Assembly (NCBI GenBank): GCA_024233085.1
Contig: JACKQC010000017.1
Coordinates: 62,001-126,000 of the forward strand
Origin: Akkermansiaceae bacterium
GTDB lineage: Bacteria; Verrucomicrobiota; Verrucomicrobiia; Verrucomicrobiales; DEV007
Length of the DNA: 64,000 nt
Reading direction: 5' to 3'
Shown: one piece after another, positions 26,026 to 34,435 of the stretch
How the letters are laid out: every line of letters begins with the position of its first letter
How positions within the stretch are numbered: position 1 is the first letter of the stretch
Translations under genes and position numbers: made by a program
The notes under the pieces: generated by a model
Seen by the model: only the letters and a program-made list of their open reading frames with translations
The model's database searches: none
Told to the model about the DNA's origin: nothing

Positions 26026-26220
26026 CTATCCGCGACGCCACCATCTCCGAATACCGGCTTTCGGCTTCCGACTCTCCTGTTGGCGGAATTGATGGATCAG
26101 GAACAGCGAGGAATCTTCCGTCAAAGTCAGGGCACCATGATGGGCCAGTTTCCTGGCTGACCGGCTATCCTGATTGGGAACGGGAGACTCGCGTACGAGG
26201 CTGTCGCGCACCGAGAACAT
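26026..26220 (-). CDS. Doubtful small ORF between tatD and the terminator
   Basis: A 64-codon frame starting at an ATG at 26220 lies between the tatD stop and the terminator at 25946-25979. The product is basic with a C-terminal RRWWRRG and has no family I recognise and no clear ribosome-binding site. The base composition is less extreme than that of true genes nearby. The remainder of the 25863-26295 gap holds only the terminator. Position before a terminator is the only support; it may be noncoding. Confidence 0.25.
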   Translation of the reverse strand: MFSVRDSLVRESPVPNQDSRSARKLAHHGALTLTEDSSLFLIHQFRQQESRKPKAGIRRWWRRG

Positions 26221-26295
26221 AGTCGTTGAGTGGGTAAAAAACGGGGGGGCTTTGAAAGGATGTAGGGTTCCAGGCGGGATGCAAGCAAAAAATCG

Positions 26296-27117
26296 TCACG
26301 AAATCGATTTGTAAATTTCCGACATCCGAAAAAATTCAGTCGCTGTCCGTTCGGTGGCCGCTGAAATTGCCTGGAGCGAGCAACCGCGCAGGTCGGCGAC
26401 CCTTTCGGCGGTGTGCCGCACGTGGGCCGGTTCGCATCGCTTACCTCGATAAGGAACCGGCGCCAGGTAGGGCGCGTCGGTTTCCAGCATGAAACGCCCC
26501 TCGGGCGCGGCAACGACCGCTTCGTGGACTTCGGTCGCCTTGGGAAAGGTCGCGATTCCGGTGAATGAGACCCAGCGTCCCCGGTGGGTCACGTCTCGCA
26601 CCGCCGCCGCTCCGCCGTTGAAGCAGTGGAGCACGACCCGGACGCGCCCATCGTAATCCCGGAGGACGGCATCCACTTCGGCCGCGCATTCCCGCTGGTG
26701 AATCACTGCCGGCAGGCCCATCGATTCGGCCAATTCAAGTTGCGCGCGGAAAAAGCGTTCCTGGCGGGTCCGCCACACCTCAACCGGGCTCCCATCCTGG
26801 GGCGGATGATAAAAATCGAGCCCGATCTCGCCGATGGCGACGACTTTGGGTTCCGCGGCGAGGAATCGGAGAGCGTCGAGATACGTGTCTTCATCGACCT
26901 CGTGGACGGAGGTCGGGTGCACGCCCACCGCGGCAAGAACCCCGGGGAATTCAGAGGCGAGGGCGACATTGCGCGCGCTGTCTTCCAAATCGGAGCCGAT
27001 GGAGACAATGCGCCGCACCCCGGCGGCGGCGGCGCGGGAGACGATTTCGGCCACCTCGCCCTCGAATTGCCGGCTGGCGAGGTGGGCGTGGGTGTCGGTG
27101 AAGACGGGTTCGGTCAT
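26296..27117 (-). CDS. TatD family metal-dependent hydrolase
   Basis: A 273-residue TIM-barrel hydrolase. The metal-binding N-terminal FTDTHAHL, the catalytic region AIGEIGLDFYH, the histidine motifs AVIHQREC and VLHCFNGG, and the C-terminal LETDAPYLAPVPYRGKRCEPAHV are all intact. TatD enzymes are nucleases/deoxyribonucleases. The start at 27117 leaves 5 bp after the fabH stop codon and keeps a short N-terminus; an ATG at 27129 overlaps fabH. Confidence 0.94.
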   Translation of the reverse strand: MTEPVFTDTHAHLASRQFEGEVAEIVSRAAAAGVRRIVSIGSDLEDSARNVALASEFPGVLAAVGVHPTSVHEVDEDTYLDALRFLAAEPKVVAIGEIGLDFYHPPQDGSPVEVWRTRQERFFRAQLELAESMGLPAVIHQRECAAEVDAVLRDYDGRVRVVLHCFNGGAAAVRDVTHRGRWVSFTGIATFPKATEVHEAVVAAPEGRFMLETDAPYLAPVPYRGKRCEPAHVRHTAERVADLRGCSLQAISAATERTATEFFRMSEIYKSIS

Positions 27118-27122
27118 TTCAC

Positions 27123-28139
27123 TCACCATTCCACGACCGCGCTGGCCCAGGTCAGGCCAGCGCCGAAGGCGACGAGCAGGATGCGGTCTCCCGTGCGGAT
27201 CCGCCCGGAGCGATTGGCTTCGTCGAGGGCGATGGCCACGGCGGCGGCGGAGGTGTTGCCGTATTTGTCGAGATTCACAAAGACTTTTTCCGCGGGCAGG
27301 TTCAGGCGCTCCGCGATGGCGTCGATGATCCGGAGATTGGCTTGGTGGGGAATCACCAGAGCGATCTCTCCCGTGGTGAGTCCAGCTTTTTCCATGGCGG
27401 TTTCGCTGGCGCGGCGCATGGCGTTGACGGCGTGTTTGAAAACTTCGCGGCCCTGCATGGCGAGGGTGGCGAGGCGTTTCTCGACATTGTCCGGCGTGAT
27501 GGGGCAGGCGGCTCCACCGCCGGGAATGTTCAGCAACTCCGCCTGGGCGCCGTCGGTCCCGAGATGGGAGGACAGGATTCGCCCGTGGTGATCCTCCGAG
27601 GGAAGGAGCACGGCGGCGCCGGCTCCGTCGCCGAAGAGGACGCAGGTGTTCCGGTCGGTCCAGTTCACGAAGGCGCTCAGCTTCTCCGCTCCCACGATCA
27701 CCGCGTTGCGGAAGGCTCCGGCGGCGATGGCGTGCCGGGCGATTTCGAGCGCATAGAGAAAGCCCGAGCAGGCCGCCGACACATCAAAGGCGACGGCCCG
27801 CAGCGCCCCCAGTTCCTGCTGCACGTAGCAGGCGGTCGCGGGAGTGATGGTGTCCGGGGTGATGGTGGCGACGATGATCAATTCGACCTCATCGCCCTTT
27901 ACCCCGGCCTGTTCCAGGGCGCGGCGGGCGGCGGCGGCCGCCATGTGGCTGGTCAACTCCCCTTCGGCGGCGATGCGGCGCTCTCGGATGCCGGTCCGGG
28001 AGGTGATCCAATCGTCGGAAGTCTCGACCAGATCCTCCAGCTCCCGGTTCGTCATGATCCGGTCGGGGACATAGCTTCCGGTCCCGGCAATGCGGACGGG
28101 TTGCGGGGGATCGGAACCGTTTTGAGAAGGGGATGCCAT
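27123..28139 (-). CDS. fabH: 3-oxoacyl-ACP synthase III
   Basis: A 338-residue condensing enzyme of usual length plus a short N-terminal extension. The catalytic cysteine lies in VSAACSGFLYALEIA, the histidine in VIPHQANLRIIDAIAERL and the asparagine in DKYGNTSAAA; GDGAGAAVL is also present. It starts type II fatty-acid synthesis from acetyl-CoA and malonyl-ACP. It follows plsX by 16 bp, the common plsX-fabH order. Confidence 0.97.
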   Translation of the reverse strand: MASPSQNGSDPPQPVRIAGTGSYVPDRIMTNRELEDLVETSDDWITSRTGIRERRIAAEGELTSHMAAAAARRALEQAGVKGDEVELIIVATITPDTITPATACYVQQELGALRAVAFDVSAACSGFLYALEIARHAIAAGAFRNAVIVGAEKLSAFVNWTDRNTCVLFGDGAGAAVLLPSEDHHGRILSSHLGTDGAQAELLNIPGGGAACPITPDNVEKRLATLAMQGREVFKHAVNAMRRASETAMEKAGLTTGEIALVIPHQANLRIIDAIAERLNLPAEKVFVNLDKYGNTSAAAVAIALDEANRSGRIRTGDRILLVAFGAGLTWASAVVEW

Positions 28140-28155
28140 TTTTCTGCGCGCTGTC

Positions 28156-29166
28156 TCAGGCGGTACGTGCCGCGTGGCGTTGGATTTCTTCTTCGATGTG
28201 GGGATTGACCCCGTGGCGGACAGCTTCGGCGCCCACCCGGATGGCGTTCTTCATGGCTCGAGGCGAACTGGAACCGTGGGCGATGATGCAGATGCCGTTG
28301 ACTCCCAGCAGCGGGCTCCCGCCGTAGGTCTCGTAGTTTCCCCGCTCCAGAGCGGCCTTGAAAGCGCCTTTTGCCATCAACGCCCCCAATTGACGAAATG
28401 GCGAGCTGTTAATTTCATGTTTCAGCCATTTGAACATGACTTTCGCCGTCGCCTCGCAGCTTTTCAGGACGATGTTGCCGGTGAAACCGTCGCAGACCAC
28501 CACATCGAGCTTCGTTTCGAAAAGGTCGTGCCCCTCGATGTTGCCGCGAAAATTCAAACCAGACGCCTTGAGCAGATCGAACACCTCGCGGGTGAAATCT
28601 GTGCCTTTGCCCTCTTCCTCGCCGACCGACATCAGGCCGACGACGGGATTTTCCTTGCCCTGAACGTGGCGGGCGTAAACGCTCCCCATGATCGCATACT
28701 GAAGCAGGTGCCTGGGGCGCGCCTCGACGTTCGCGCCGGCGTCGACGATGTTGCAGGGGCCGTTTTCGTTCGGGAGAGGCGAGGCGATGCCCGCCCGCTC
28801 GACCCCCGGGAGGAGGCGCAGCTTGATGGTGGTGGTCGCCACCGCGGCGCCGGTGTTTCCAGCGCTGATGACCGCCTCGCAGTCACCGCGCTTGATCAGG
28901 TCGGTGGCGACGGACATGGAGGAGTCCTTCTTTCGTTTGACCGATTCGACGGCGCCCTCGCCCATTCCCACCACCTGGGAGGCGTGCACGATTTCGGCGC
29001 GGCGATCGGCGAACCCGAGGCGGTCCATCTCCGCCTTGACGACGGATTCGTCCCCGACCAGCAGCAATTTTCCGATTCCGGACAGGTCCTCGAGCGCCAT
29101 CTTGGCGCCTTCAATGATCGCAGCGGGGGCCTTATCGCCTCCCATGGCATCCACCGCAATGTTCAC
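28156..29166 (-). CDS. plsX: Phosphate acyltransferase PlsX
   Basis: A 336-residue protein starting with the standard MNIAVDAMGGDKAP. Further family motifs are VISAGNTGA, GLMSVGEEEGKG, VVVCDGFTGNIVLKS and GGSPLLGVNGICIIAHGSS. It makes acyl-phosphate from acyl-ACP for phospholipid synthesis. A terminator behind rpmF suggests that plsX-fabH-tatD is transcribed from its own promoter in the 29167-29248 gap, where I see no strong consensus. Confidence 0.97.
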   Translation of the reverse strand: MNIAVDAMGGDKAPAAIIEGAKMALEDLSGIGKLLLVGDESVVKAEMDRLGFADRRAEIVHASQVVGMGEGAVESVKRKKDSSMSVATDLIKRGDCEAVISAGNTGAAVATTTIKLRLLPGVERAGIASPLPNENGPCNIVDAGANVEARPRHLLQYAIMGSVYARHVQGKENPVVGLMSVGEEEGKGTDFTREVFDLLKASGLNFRGNIEGHDLFETKLDVVVCDGFTGNIVLKSCEATAKVMFKWLKHEINSSPFRQLGALMAKGAFKAALERGNYETYGGSPLLGVNGICIIAHGSSSPRAMKNAIRVGAEAVRHGVNPHIEEEIQRHAARTA

Positions 29167-29248
29167 GCTATATCGGGGCTTTCAATGGAACGGTATCGGG
29201 CCGCATACCAAGGAGCAGAGACATGGTTTTCGCAAGCGGAACAGCGGG

Positions 29249-29285
29249 AAAAAAGAAAGCCACTCGCGCCTGGCGGGTGGCTTTC
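29249..29285 (-). terminator. Rho-independent terminator after rpmF
   Basis: On the minus strand a 9-bp stem (GAAAGCCAC with GTGGCTTTC) with an inner GC-rich extension is followed by six T. It lies 54 bp after the rpmF stop. Confidence 0.85.
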
Positions 29286-29339
29286 GGAGAAAGCGGAGGA
29301 TCGCACCGGCCGACGGGCCGCTTCGCGAAAGTTCGCGCC

Positions 29340-29522
29340 TCACATGGCGTCGACGCTGAGAACCTGCCGGTCGCGGTAGAAGCCGCAACTCGGGCACGCG
29401 ATGTGCGAGGGAACGGCGTTGCCGCATTCCGGGCAGGATTTGAACTTGGCCGCGCGCCAGCGTTGCCCGCTGCGGCGGAGGCGCTTCTTCATCTTCGAGG
29501 TTCTTCGCTTGGGAACTGCCAT
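29340..29522 (-). CDS. rpmF: Ribosomal protein L32
   Basis: A 60-residue basic protein with the L32 N-terminus MAVPKRRTSKMKKRLRRS and an intact zinc-binding pair CPEC and CPSCGFY. The zinc-ligand form is the ordinary version, as opposed to the Cys-minus paralogues used under zinc limitation. It follows the yceD gene by 54 bp, the usual yceD-rpmF pairing. Confidence 0.97.
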   Translation of the reverse strand: MAVPKRRTSKMKKRLRRSGQRWRAAKFKSCPECGNAVPSHIACPSCGFYRDRQVLSVDAM

Positions 29523-29576
29523 GGTGGTCTGTGGAAAAACGGGAAAGGCCCGACTAACGCCGGATTCCGGAATTTG

Positions 29577-30074
29577 TCAATCGTTCGATCCCTTTTTGGC
29601 GCCGAGATTCAACTGGTCCAGCGCCCCCCAGGCGTCGGAGCCGCCGCCGGCGGCTTCCGCCGACGGAGTTTCGAAGGCCGCTCCCATCGGACACGCCCGA
29701 TCGGCGTCGTCGCCCTCGTCGCAATGGGGATAAGACGGAACCTCGAACAGGAGGTCCTCGCGAATCCTTCCACCGACATCGATCGCGGTTTGCCCGGGTT
29801 CGGTTTCGAACTCGGCAAAGTACGGGTCCAGTCGGCAATGGAGCGGGAATTCCTCCAGGCAACGCACGCAGCGCAGCACGAAGGGCGCCGAAACCGCGCC
29901 ATGAGCCAGGATGAGCCCATCCTCGCCACGATCCAACTGCAGGTGGTAATCGACCGGACCCGCCGCCCGGATATCGTCGTCCGGAGGGAGTTCAAAAAAA
30001 TCGCCGTCCGTGCGGCCCTCGATCTCAAGGCCGTCGTGCGGGATTTCGCCAATGTCAAAGACGAGCGGTTTCAT
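29577..30074 (-). CDS. yceD: YceD/DUF177 family protein
   Basis: A 165-residue protein. The DUF177 pattern is present with a central beta region, the cysteine pair CVRCLEEF, an acidic YFAEFETEP and a second Cys-containing segment (YPHCDEGDD, RACPMG). The family is needed for normal 23S rRNA levels in several bacteria and is usually encoded before rpmF, as here. The start at 30074 gives the standard MKPLVFDIGEIP; the longer frame overlaps coaD. Confidence 0.9.
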   Translation of the reverse strand: MKPLVFDIGEIPHDGLEIEGRTDGDFFELPPDDDIRAAGPVDYHLQLDRGEDGLILAHGAVSAPFVLRCVRCLEEFPLHCRLDPYFAEFETEPGQTAIDVGGRIREDLLFEVPSYPHCDEGDDADRACPMGAAFETPSAEAAGGGSDAWGALDQLNLGAKKGSND

Positions 30075-30099
30075 GGGCCTGAAATGAGGATGAGCCACA

Positions 30100-30579
30100 T
30101 CAGCTCCGGAGCCGGGCCAGCAGGGCCGAGGCGACCGGTTCGGGCACGAAGGGACCGATTTCGCCACCCAGGCGGGCAATTTCCTTCACCATTCGCGAGC
30201 TGAGAAAGATGTGTTCCTGGCTCGGCATCAGGAAGATGGTCTCGAACTCCGGCGACAACTGCCGGTTCATCAGAGCCATCTGGAATTCGTATTCGAAGTC
30301 CGAGACCGCGCGCAGTCCCCGGACGACCGCGTCGGCGCCGATCCTGGCGTAAAAATCCACCAGGAGTCCTTCGAACGCGGCCACTTCGACCGAGTCGAGG
30401 TGGCGAGTCGCTTCCTCGATGAGATCGACACGTTCCTCGATCGAAAACAGCGCTTCCTTGCCAATATTTTGGGCGACGGCCACGACGACGCGCTCGCACA
30501 AGTGCGCCGCCCGCTCGATGACGTCGAGATGGCCGTTGTGGATCGGATCGAAACTGCCGGGGTAAAGGGCGATGCGCAT
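30100..30579 (-). CDS. coaD: Phosphopantetheine adenylyltransferase
   Basis: A 159-residue protein of normal length. The nucleotidyltransferase motif YPGSFDPIHNGHLDVIERA starts the protein, VVRGLRAVSDFEYEFQMALMN binds substrate and IFLSSRMVKEIARLGG is the C-terminal ATP loop. It makes dephospho-CoA. panB, an earlier step of the same pathway, is far away at 49938. The start at 30579 is fixed by the family N-terminus. Confidence 0.96.
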   Translation of the reverse strand: MRIALYPGSFDPIHNGHLDVIERAAHLCERVVVAVAQNIGKEALFSIEERVDLIEEATRHLDSVEVAAFEGLLVDFYARIGADAVVRGLRAVSDFEYEFQMALMNRQLSPEFETIFLMPSQEHIFLSSRMVKEIARLGGEIGPFVPEPVASALLARLRS

Positions 30580-30818
30580 GGCCGAAGGGAGAAACGACGG
30601 GGAAGCTTGCCCCACTTTCCCCCGAAAACAACCTTGGACCCCGCATGGAAAATGGCAATGGCGGCGGGCTCGAGCGGCCGAAAATCAGACCCGATCGATA
30701 TCGTCCCCGGACTTCTGCCCTCTGCTCGGTTCGGCATGGGTGTCGCGAATGGCCGCGCCCCTCCGGAGCGGCACCGGGCGGACGAATATCTGACCGAATG
30801 CCCGGGAAACGACCATCA

Positions 30819-31859
30819 TCAAGGAACTCGGGGAGGTGTCTCCGAAGGTTGCAGATCGGCATCGAGCCGGCTTTCGTTGGCCCGCCACCATGTGCCCGCT
30901 TCGGCGCTGGTCTCGAAGGATTCCCCGAGCAGGTAGAGGAGGCCATCCTTTGCCAAATCCCCCGACACGGAATGATCCACGGCGGGAATCAGGGCCTCCA
31001 CGGCCGGCTTCGAAACGATTCCTCCGAGGACCACCAGAGCATGCTCCACGATCCACGGTTGGGGACTGGACAGTCCGCTCCTGGCCACTTCCACCTGGAG
31101 TGGCTCCGGCGCCTGGGCGAGGGCCTCAAACCCGATCATGACCAAGTCCGGGGACGGACTCGCCAGCACTTGCCTCCAAAGTGGCAGGCTTTTCTCGGTT
31201 CGCAGATTCCCCAACAGCCAGATGCCGGCATCCTTCACTCCCGCCTCGGGCGAATCGAGGGCCGCGACCACCGCGACGAGGTCCTCTTCGCGCGGAGCTT
31301 CGGCGAGCGCTTCCAAAGCGGCCATCCGCACCTCCGGAGTCCCGTCACCGAGCGCCGCTTCGAGGAGCAGTTTTCGCCCCTCACTTTCCTCCCGGTGAGC
31401 CAGGGAGCGGATGATTTCCTCTTGATCGGCGGGATCCGACGTTTCCCTAAACCGGGCCATCAAGGCCGCGATGGGTTCGAAAACGTCTCCGTCGGGCTGT
31501 CCCGCGCTGTCTCCGCGCGAGGCTCGATCGCGGAAAGCGTCCAGCCGCGCCAGAGTTTCCGCCTGAATGGGAGCACCGCGAACCTCCCGGCCTTTGCCTG
31601 AAGGGACTGGCGGTGCGCCGGGAGCGAATGGTCCGTTGGCCGCCAATCGCTCCATCTCCTTCCGTCGGACCCGATCCGGCTTTCGGAGATCGGTTTCCTT
31701 TTGGGACGCGGGACCGATCGCCCCCCGGTCGCAGCTAACCGCCACCGCGCAAACCACCACAACGAGAAGCCGTCCGACGCAAATGCGGCAGGGCTCCCGT
31801 CGGAGCGCCGACGCGACGGCTTTCGCCGGTCCCGCTGCGATCCCCGCGTTGGAATTCAC
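30819..31859 (-). CDS. Putative lipoprotein with HEAT-like repeats
   Basis: A 346-residue protein. A hydrophobic stretch ends in VAVSC, a lipobox-like site near residue 43, so a lipid-anchored periplasmic protein is likely, although the n-region is long (the true start may be further in). From about residue 120 come four or five alpha-helical repeats of the HEAT/PBS type (for example EVRMAALEALAEAPREEDLVAVVAALDSP). Such repeats bind proteins. The start codon overlaps the stop codon of the upstream secreted-protein gene by 4 bp, so the two are translationally coupled. The 239-bp gap to coaD holds nothing that I can identify. Confidence 0.8.
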   Translation of the reverse strand: MNSNAGIAAGPAKAVASALRREPCRICVGRLLVVVVCAVAVSCDRGAIGPASQKETDLRKPDRVRRKEMERLAANGPFAPGAPPVPSGKGREVRGAPIQAETLARLDAFRDRASRGDSAGQPDGDVFEPIAALMARFRETSDPADQEEIIRSLAHREESEGRKLLLEAALGDGTPEVRMAALEALAEAPREEDLVAVVAALDSPEAGVKDAGIWLLGNLRTEKSLPLWRQVLASPSPDLVMIGFEALAQAPEPLQVEVARSGLSSPQPWIVEHALVVLGGIVSKPAVEALIPAVDHSVSGDLAKDGLLYLLGESFETSAEAGTWWRANESRLDADLQPSETPPRVP

Positions 31860-33007
31860 TCGATCTCGGGAAGGTAGCCGGAGGCTTCCAAATCGGCGAT
31901 GAGGGCGTCAACGGCGGCGGAAAAACCCAATCCCGCGACACGCTTGGTCTTCGATCCACTGTAGATCAAGCCATTGGAAAGAGAAGTCTTCTGCCCCTTC
32001 TGCGGTTCTCCCTGGGCGATGTCGGGCAACACCGCGTCGGGATCGGTAACGTTAAAGAAGGTGAGGGAATTCCGCATCCTTGTCGAAAAATAGGTCGCGG
32101 GACCGCCGCGATACAAGGCCCGCATGCCGGCGTTGCCCTGATAAAAACCCAACGCATCCTCGAAAAACTGTTCCACGACGCGAATCGGAGCGCCCTTGGC
32201 GTTGACGGCGGGTTGTATCAGCCACGAGGCCGAGGTTCCATCCGCCACCGAGTAGTATTTCATTTTCCCTACTCGAGAAAGGTAGATCACGGTCGTCGCA
32301 CCCTTTTCCTGTACCGCGCCTCCAAGGTCTTCCAGGTAAGCGCCCTCGCCGCGGGCTCGGACGAGGATTCCGGTCTCCACTTCGGTGGTCAACTTCTGGA
32401 AAAAGCGGTCCTGCGGATCCAGTGGGGCGTCGGTTTCGTCGTAGCCCCGATAGCCTTCGTTCTTGGTCACGTTCCGGAAGGTGTAGACCATCACCGGCAA
32501 AGGCGGATCCGAAGGGGCGGGGAGCTTTTCCCAAGTCAGATCGACCGTCCCGCCATTGTCAAAATAGGCGCTGACCCCGATACGGTATTCCACCCCGGCT
32601 TCCCCCAAGAACTGGACGGTGGACCAGGAATCGCTCGGGTTTTCGTCGTTGTAGGCCAAAAGATCGGCGTCGGAGCCGTCCGCTTGCGTTCCGGGTTCGA
32701 GGACGGCGAGTTCGGTGTCCACCTGGGCGCTCCCGTTGGTGTTGAACCGGTAAAAACCGGTCGTGGGAGCGGTCCAGGAAAACCAGATTGCCGCGCCGTT
32801 GAAGCCGGCCACGTCTTCCACCGCCTGTCTTGTCGCTCCGGTGACATCTCCGATGGCATTCGCGCTACCGGAGAAGCCACCCGGAAGAACGATGGGCGAA
32901 TCGAAGTTGTCGTTAACGGGGGCGGCCAGAGCGCCTCCCGCGAGTGATAGGCACGCCATCCCGATAATCTGGATGGCCGCACGACGGTTCCTTTGGTGCG
33001 TTTTCAT
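31856..33007 (-). CDS. Secreted protein with PPC-like domain
   Basis: A 383-residue protein with signal peptide (1-28, ending ALAA). Residues 30-160 form a pre-peptidase C-terminal-like (PPC) beta-sandwich, recognised by PVNDNFDSPIVLPGG, the GATRQAVEDVAG segment, AIWFSWTAPTTGFYRF and LAYNDENPSDSWSTVQF. The remainder (about 165-383) is unrecognised and may be a cell-surface or export-linked domain. No protease domain is present, so this is not a protease with a PPC tail. It is coupled to the HEAT lipoprotein gene. Confidence 0.82.
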   Translation of the reverse strand: MKTHQRNRRAAIQIIGMACLSLAGGALAAPVNDNFDSPIVLPGGFSGSANAIGDVTGATRQAVEDVAGFNGAAIWFSWTAPTTGFYRFNTNGSAQVDTELAVLEPGTQADGSDADLLAYNDENPSDSWSTVQFLGEAGVEYRIGVSAYFDNGGTVDLTWEKLPAPSDPPLPVMVYTFRNVTKNEGYRGYDETDAPLDPQDRFFQKLTTEVETGILVRARGEGAYLEDLGGAVQEKGATTVIYLSRVGKMKYYSVADGTSASWLIQPAVNAKGAPIRVVEQFFEDALGFYQGNAGMRALYRGGPATYFSTRMRNSLTFFNVTDPDAVLPDIAQGEPQKGQKTSLSNGLIYSGSKTKRVAGLGFSAAVDALIADLEASGYLPEIE

Positions 33008-33115
33008 TTCTCTTTTCCGGTGGCAATCCCGGATGGCGGACTTTGTCGAAGCTTCGGAAGGAAGTCAAGCGTCGCCTGAATTTTTTCGCGGAAAAGCCTT
33101 TTTCACTCCCGGAGT

Positions 33116-33148
33116 CAACAGGGTTAGGTCGGCGAGTCAACAGGGTTG
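33116..33148. repeat. 22-bp-period palindromic repeat, locus 4 (two direct units)
   Basis: Units CAACAGGGTTA at 33116 and CAACAGGGTTG at 33138 with linker GGTCGGCGAGT, 22 bp apart. The locus lies in the divergent promoter region between the PPC-protein gene and the DUF3500 gene. Confidence 0.85.
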
Positions 33149-33224
33149 AGTCCCGGGGGGCGGGATGAAACGATCGCGAAAAAGGCTTGGTTTCCCCACC
33201 CTCCAACTGCTATACCTCGATCCC

Positions 33225-34292
33225 ATGAAGAATCCCTCCCTTTTTCCGAAACACGACTGTTCCGACCGCGCCGGGGGCGATCCGACCCGCCGGCGTTTTC
33301 TGGCGGGGGCGGCGGGGGCGCTGGCCATCGGGGCCTCGCCCGCCGCGGCGTTCGCCGCCGACAAATCTCCCCGGGGCGAAACGCTCGTGAAATCGCTTTA
33401 CGATTCCCTGAGCGCCGAACAGCGGGGAAAGATCGTGATCCCGTGGGAGGACGCGCTGCGGTCGCGGGTCGAGAACAACTGGCACATCCTGCCGCAACGA
33501 ATCGGCACCTTTCTGAACCGGGATCAGCAGGCGATGGCGCGGGAGATATTCCTTTCGCTCCACAGCGACGAATACCGCGACCAGGTCTGGAATGCCTTCA
33601 TCCACGACAACCGGGGGAAGGGGGTCACGACGCCCGAGGAGATCTTCGGGACGGGATCGGTCGCGCTGTTCGGGACGCCGGGCGCGGACAAGTTCGAGAT
33701 GGTTTTCACCGGCCGGCACTGCACGCGCCGCTGCGACGGCAATTCGGTCGCGGGAGCGGCCTTTGGCGGGCCGATTTTTTACGGGCACGCGGCGGAGAGC
33801 TTCAACGAAAAGGCGGGCCACCCGGGCAACGCCTATTGGTTTCAAGCCAAACAGGCGAACGCGGTTTTCGCCATGCTCGACGGCAAACAACGCGAAATCG
33901 CCCTGCGACCCGCCGGGCGTGAGGAAAAGGGGAACCAGACCGTGGAGCTAAAGGGCAAGGCCGAGGGGCTGGAAGGCATCCGGGTGGGGGATCTCTCGGA
34001 CGATCAAAAGGCGGAAGTGCGCAATGTGCTGGCGGATCTGCTGAAGCCCTTTCGAAAGGAAGATCGGGACGAGTCCCTGAAAATGGTCGAACCGCAATTT
34101 GATGATTTGCACCTGGCTTTCTTCAAAAAGGGCGACATCGGCGACGACGGTGTCTGGGACGTGTGGCAGATCGAAGGGCCTTCGATGGTGTGGTATTTCC
34201 GCGGGGCGCCTCACGTCCACACCTGGGTCCATATTCAGGCGCCCGCGGAGAAGGGGGGCGATCCGTTCGGGAACGGGAAATCCGCGGCCTGA
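33225..34292 (+). CDS. Tat-exported DUF3500 family protein
   Basis: A 355-residue protein with a twin-arginine signal peptide (TRRRFLAGAAGALAIGASPAAA), then the DUF3500 body. Visible landmarks are WHILPQRIGTFLNRDQQ, FTGRHCTRRCDG, FGGPIFYGHAAESF and a C-terminal WQIEGPSMVWYFRGAPHVHTW. The last motif with its His residues suggests a metal or cofactor site, consistent with folding before export. The family has no established function. The start at 33225 places the Arg pair correctly; the longer frame reads through upstream noncoding sequence. Confidence 0.88.
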   Translation: MKNPSLFPKHDCSDRAGGDPTRRRFLAGAAGALAIGASPAAAFAADKSPRGETLVKSLYDSLSAEQRGKIVIPWEDALRSRVENNWHILPQRIGTFLNRDQQAMAREIFLSLHSDEYRDQVWNAFIHDNRGKGVTTPEEIFGTGSVALFGTPGADKFEMVFTGRHCTRRCDGNSVAGAAFGGPIFYGHAAESFNEKAGHPGNAYWFQAKQANAVFAMLDGKQREIALRPAGREEKGNQTVELKGKAEGLEGIRVGDLSDDQKAEVRNVLADLLKPFRKEDRDESLKMVEPQFDDLHLAFFKKGDIGDDGVWDVWQIEGPSMVWYFRGAPHVHTWVHIQAPAEKGGDPFGNGKSAA

Positions 34293-34324
34293 CCCGGGTA
34301 GCGGTCGGTTTTCCGCCGTGGAAA

Positions 34325-34365
34325 TCAAAAAATAAGACGGGACCGCCATTGCTGGCGGCCCCGTC
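34325..34365 (-). terminator. Rho-independent terminator after the adhesin gene
   Basis: On the minus strand a 12-bp stem with one mismatch (GACGGGGCCGCC with GGCGGTCCCGTC, 6-base loop) is followed by a T-rich tail (TTATTTTTTG). It lies 70 bp after the adhesin stop. Confidence 0.85.
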
Positions 34366-34435
34366 CACGCATCCATCGTCACCATTGTCCGCTCTTGCTC
34401 GGACAAGGAGGGTTTGAATTGTTGTCGTCGTTTCG

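Noticed and set aside
20276..26222. Long plus-strand frames (682 and 833 codons) opposite the CNNM genes, aroE and gltX
   Set aside because: Shadows of well-recognised minus-strand genes.
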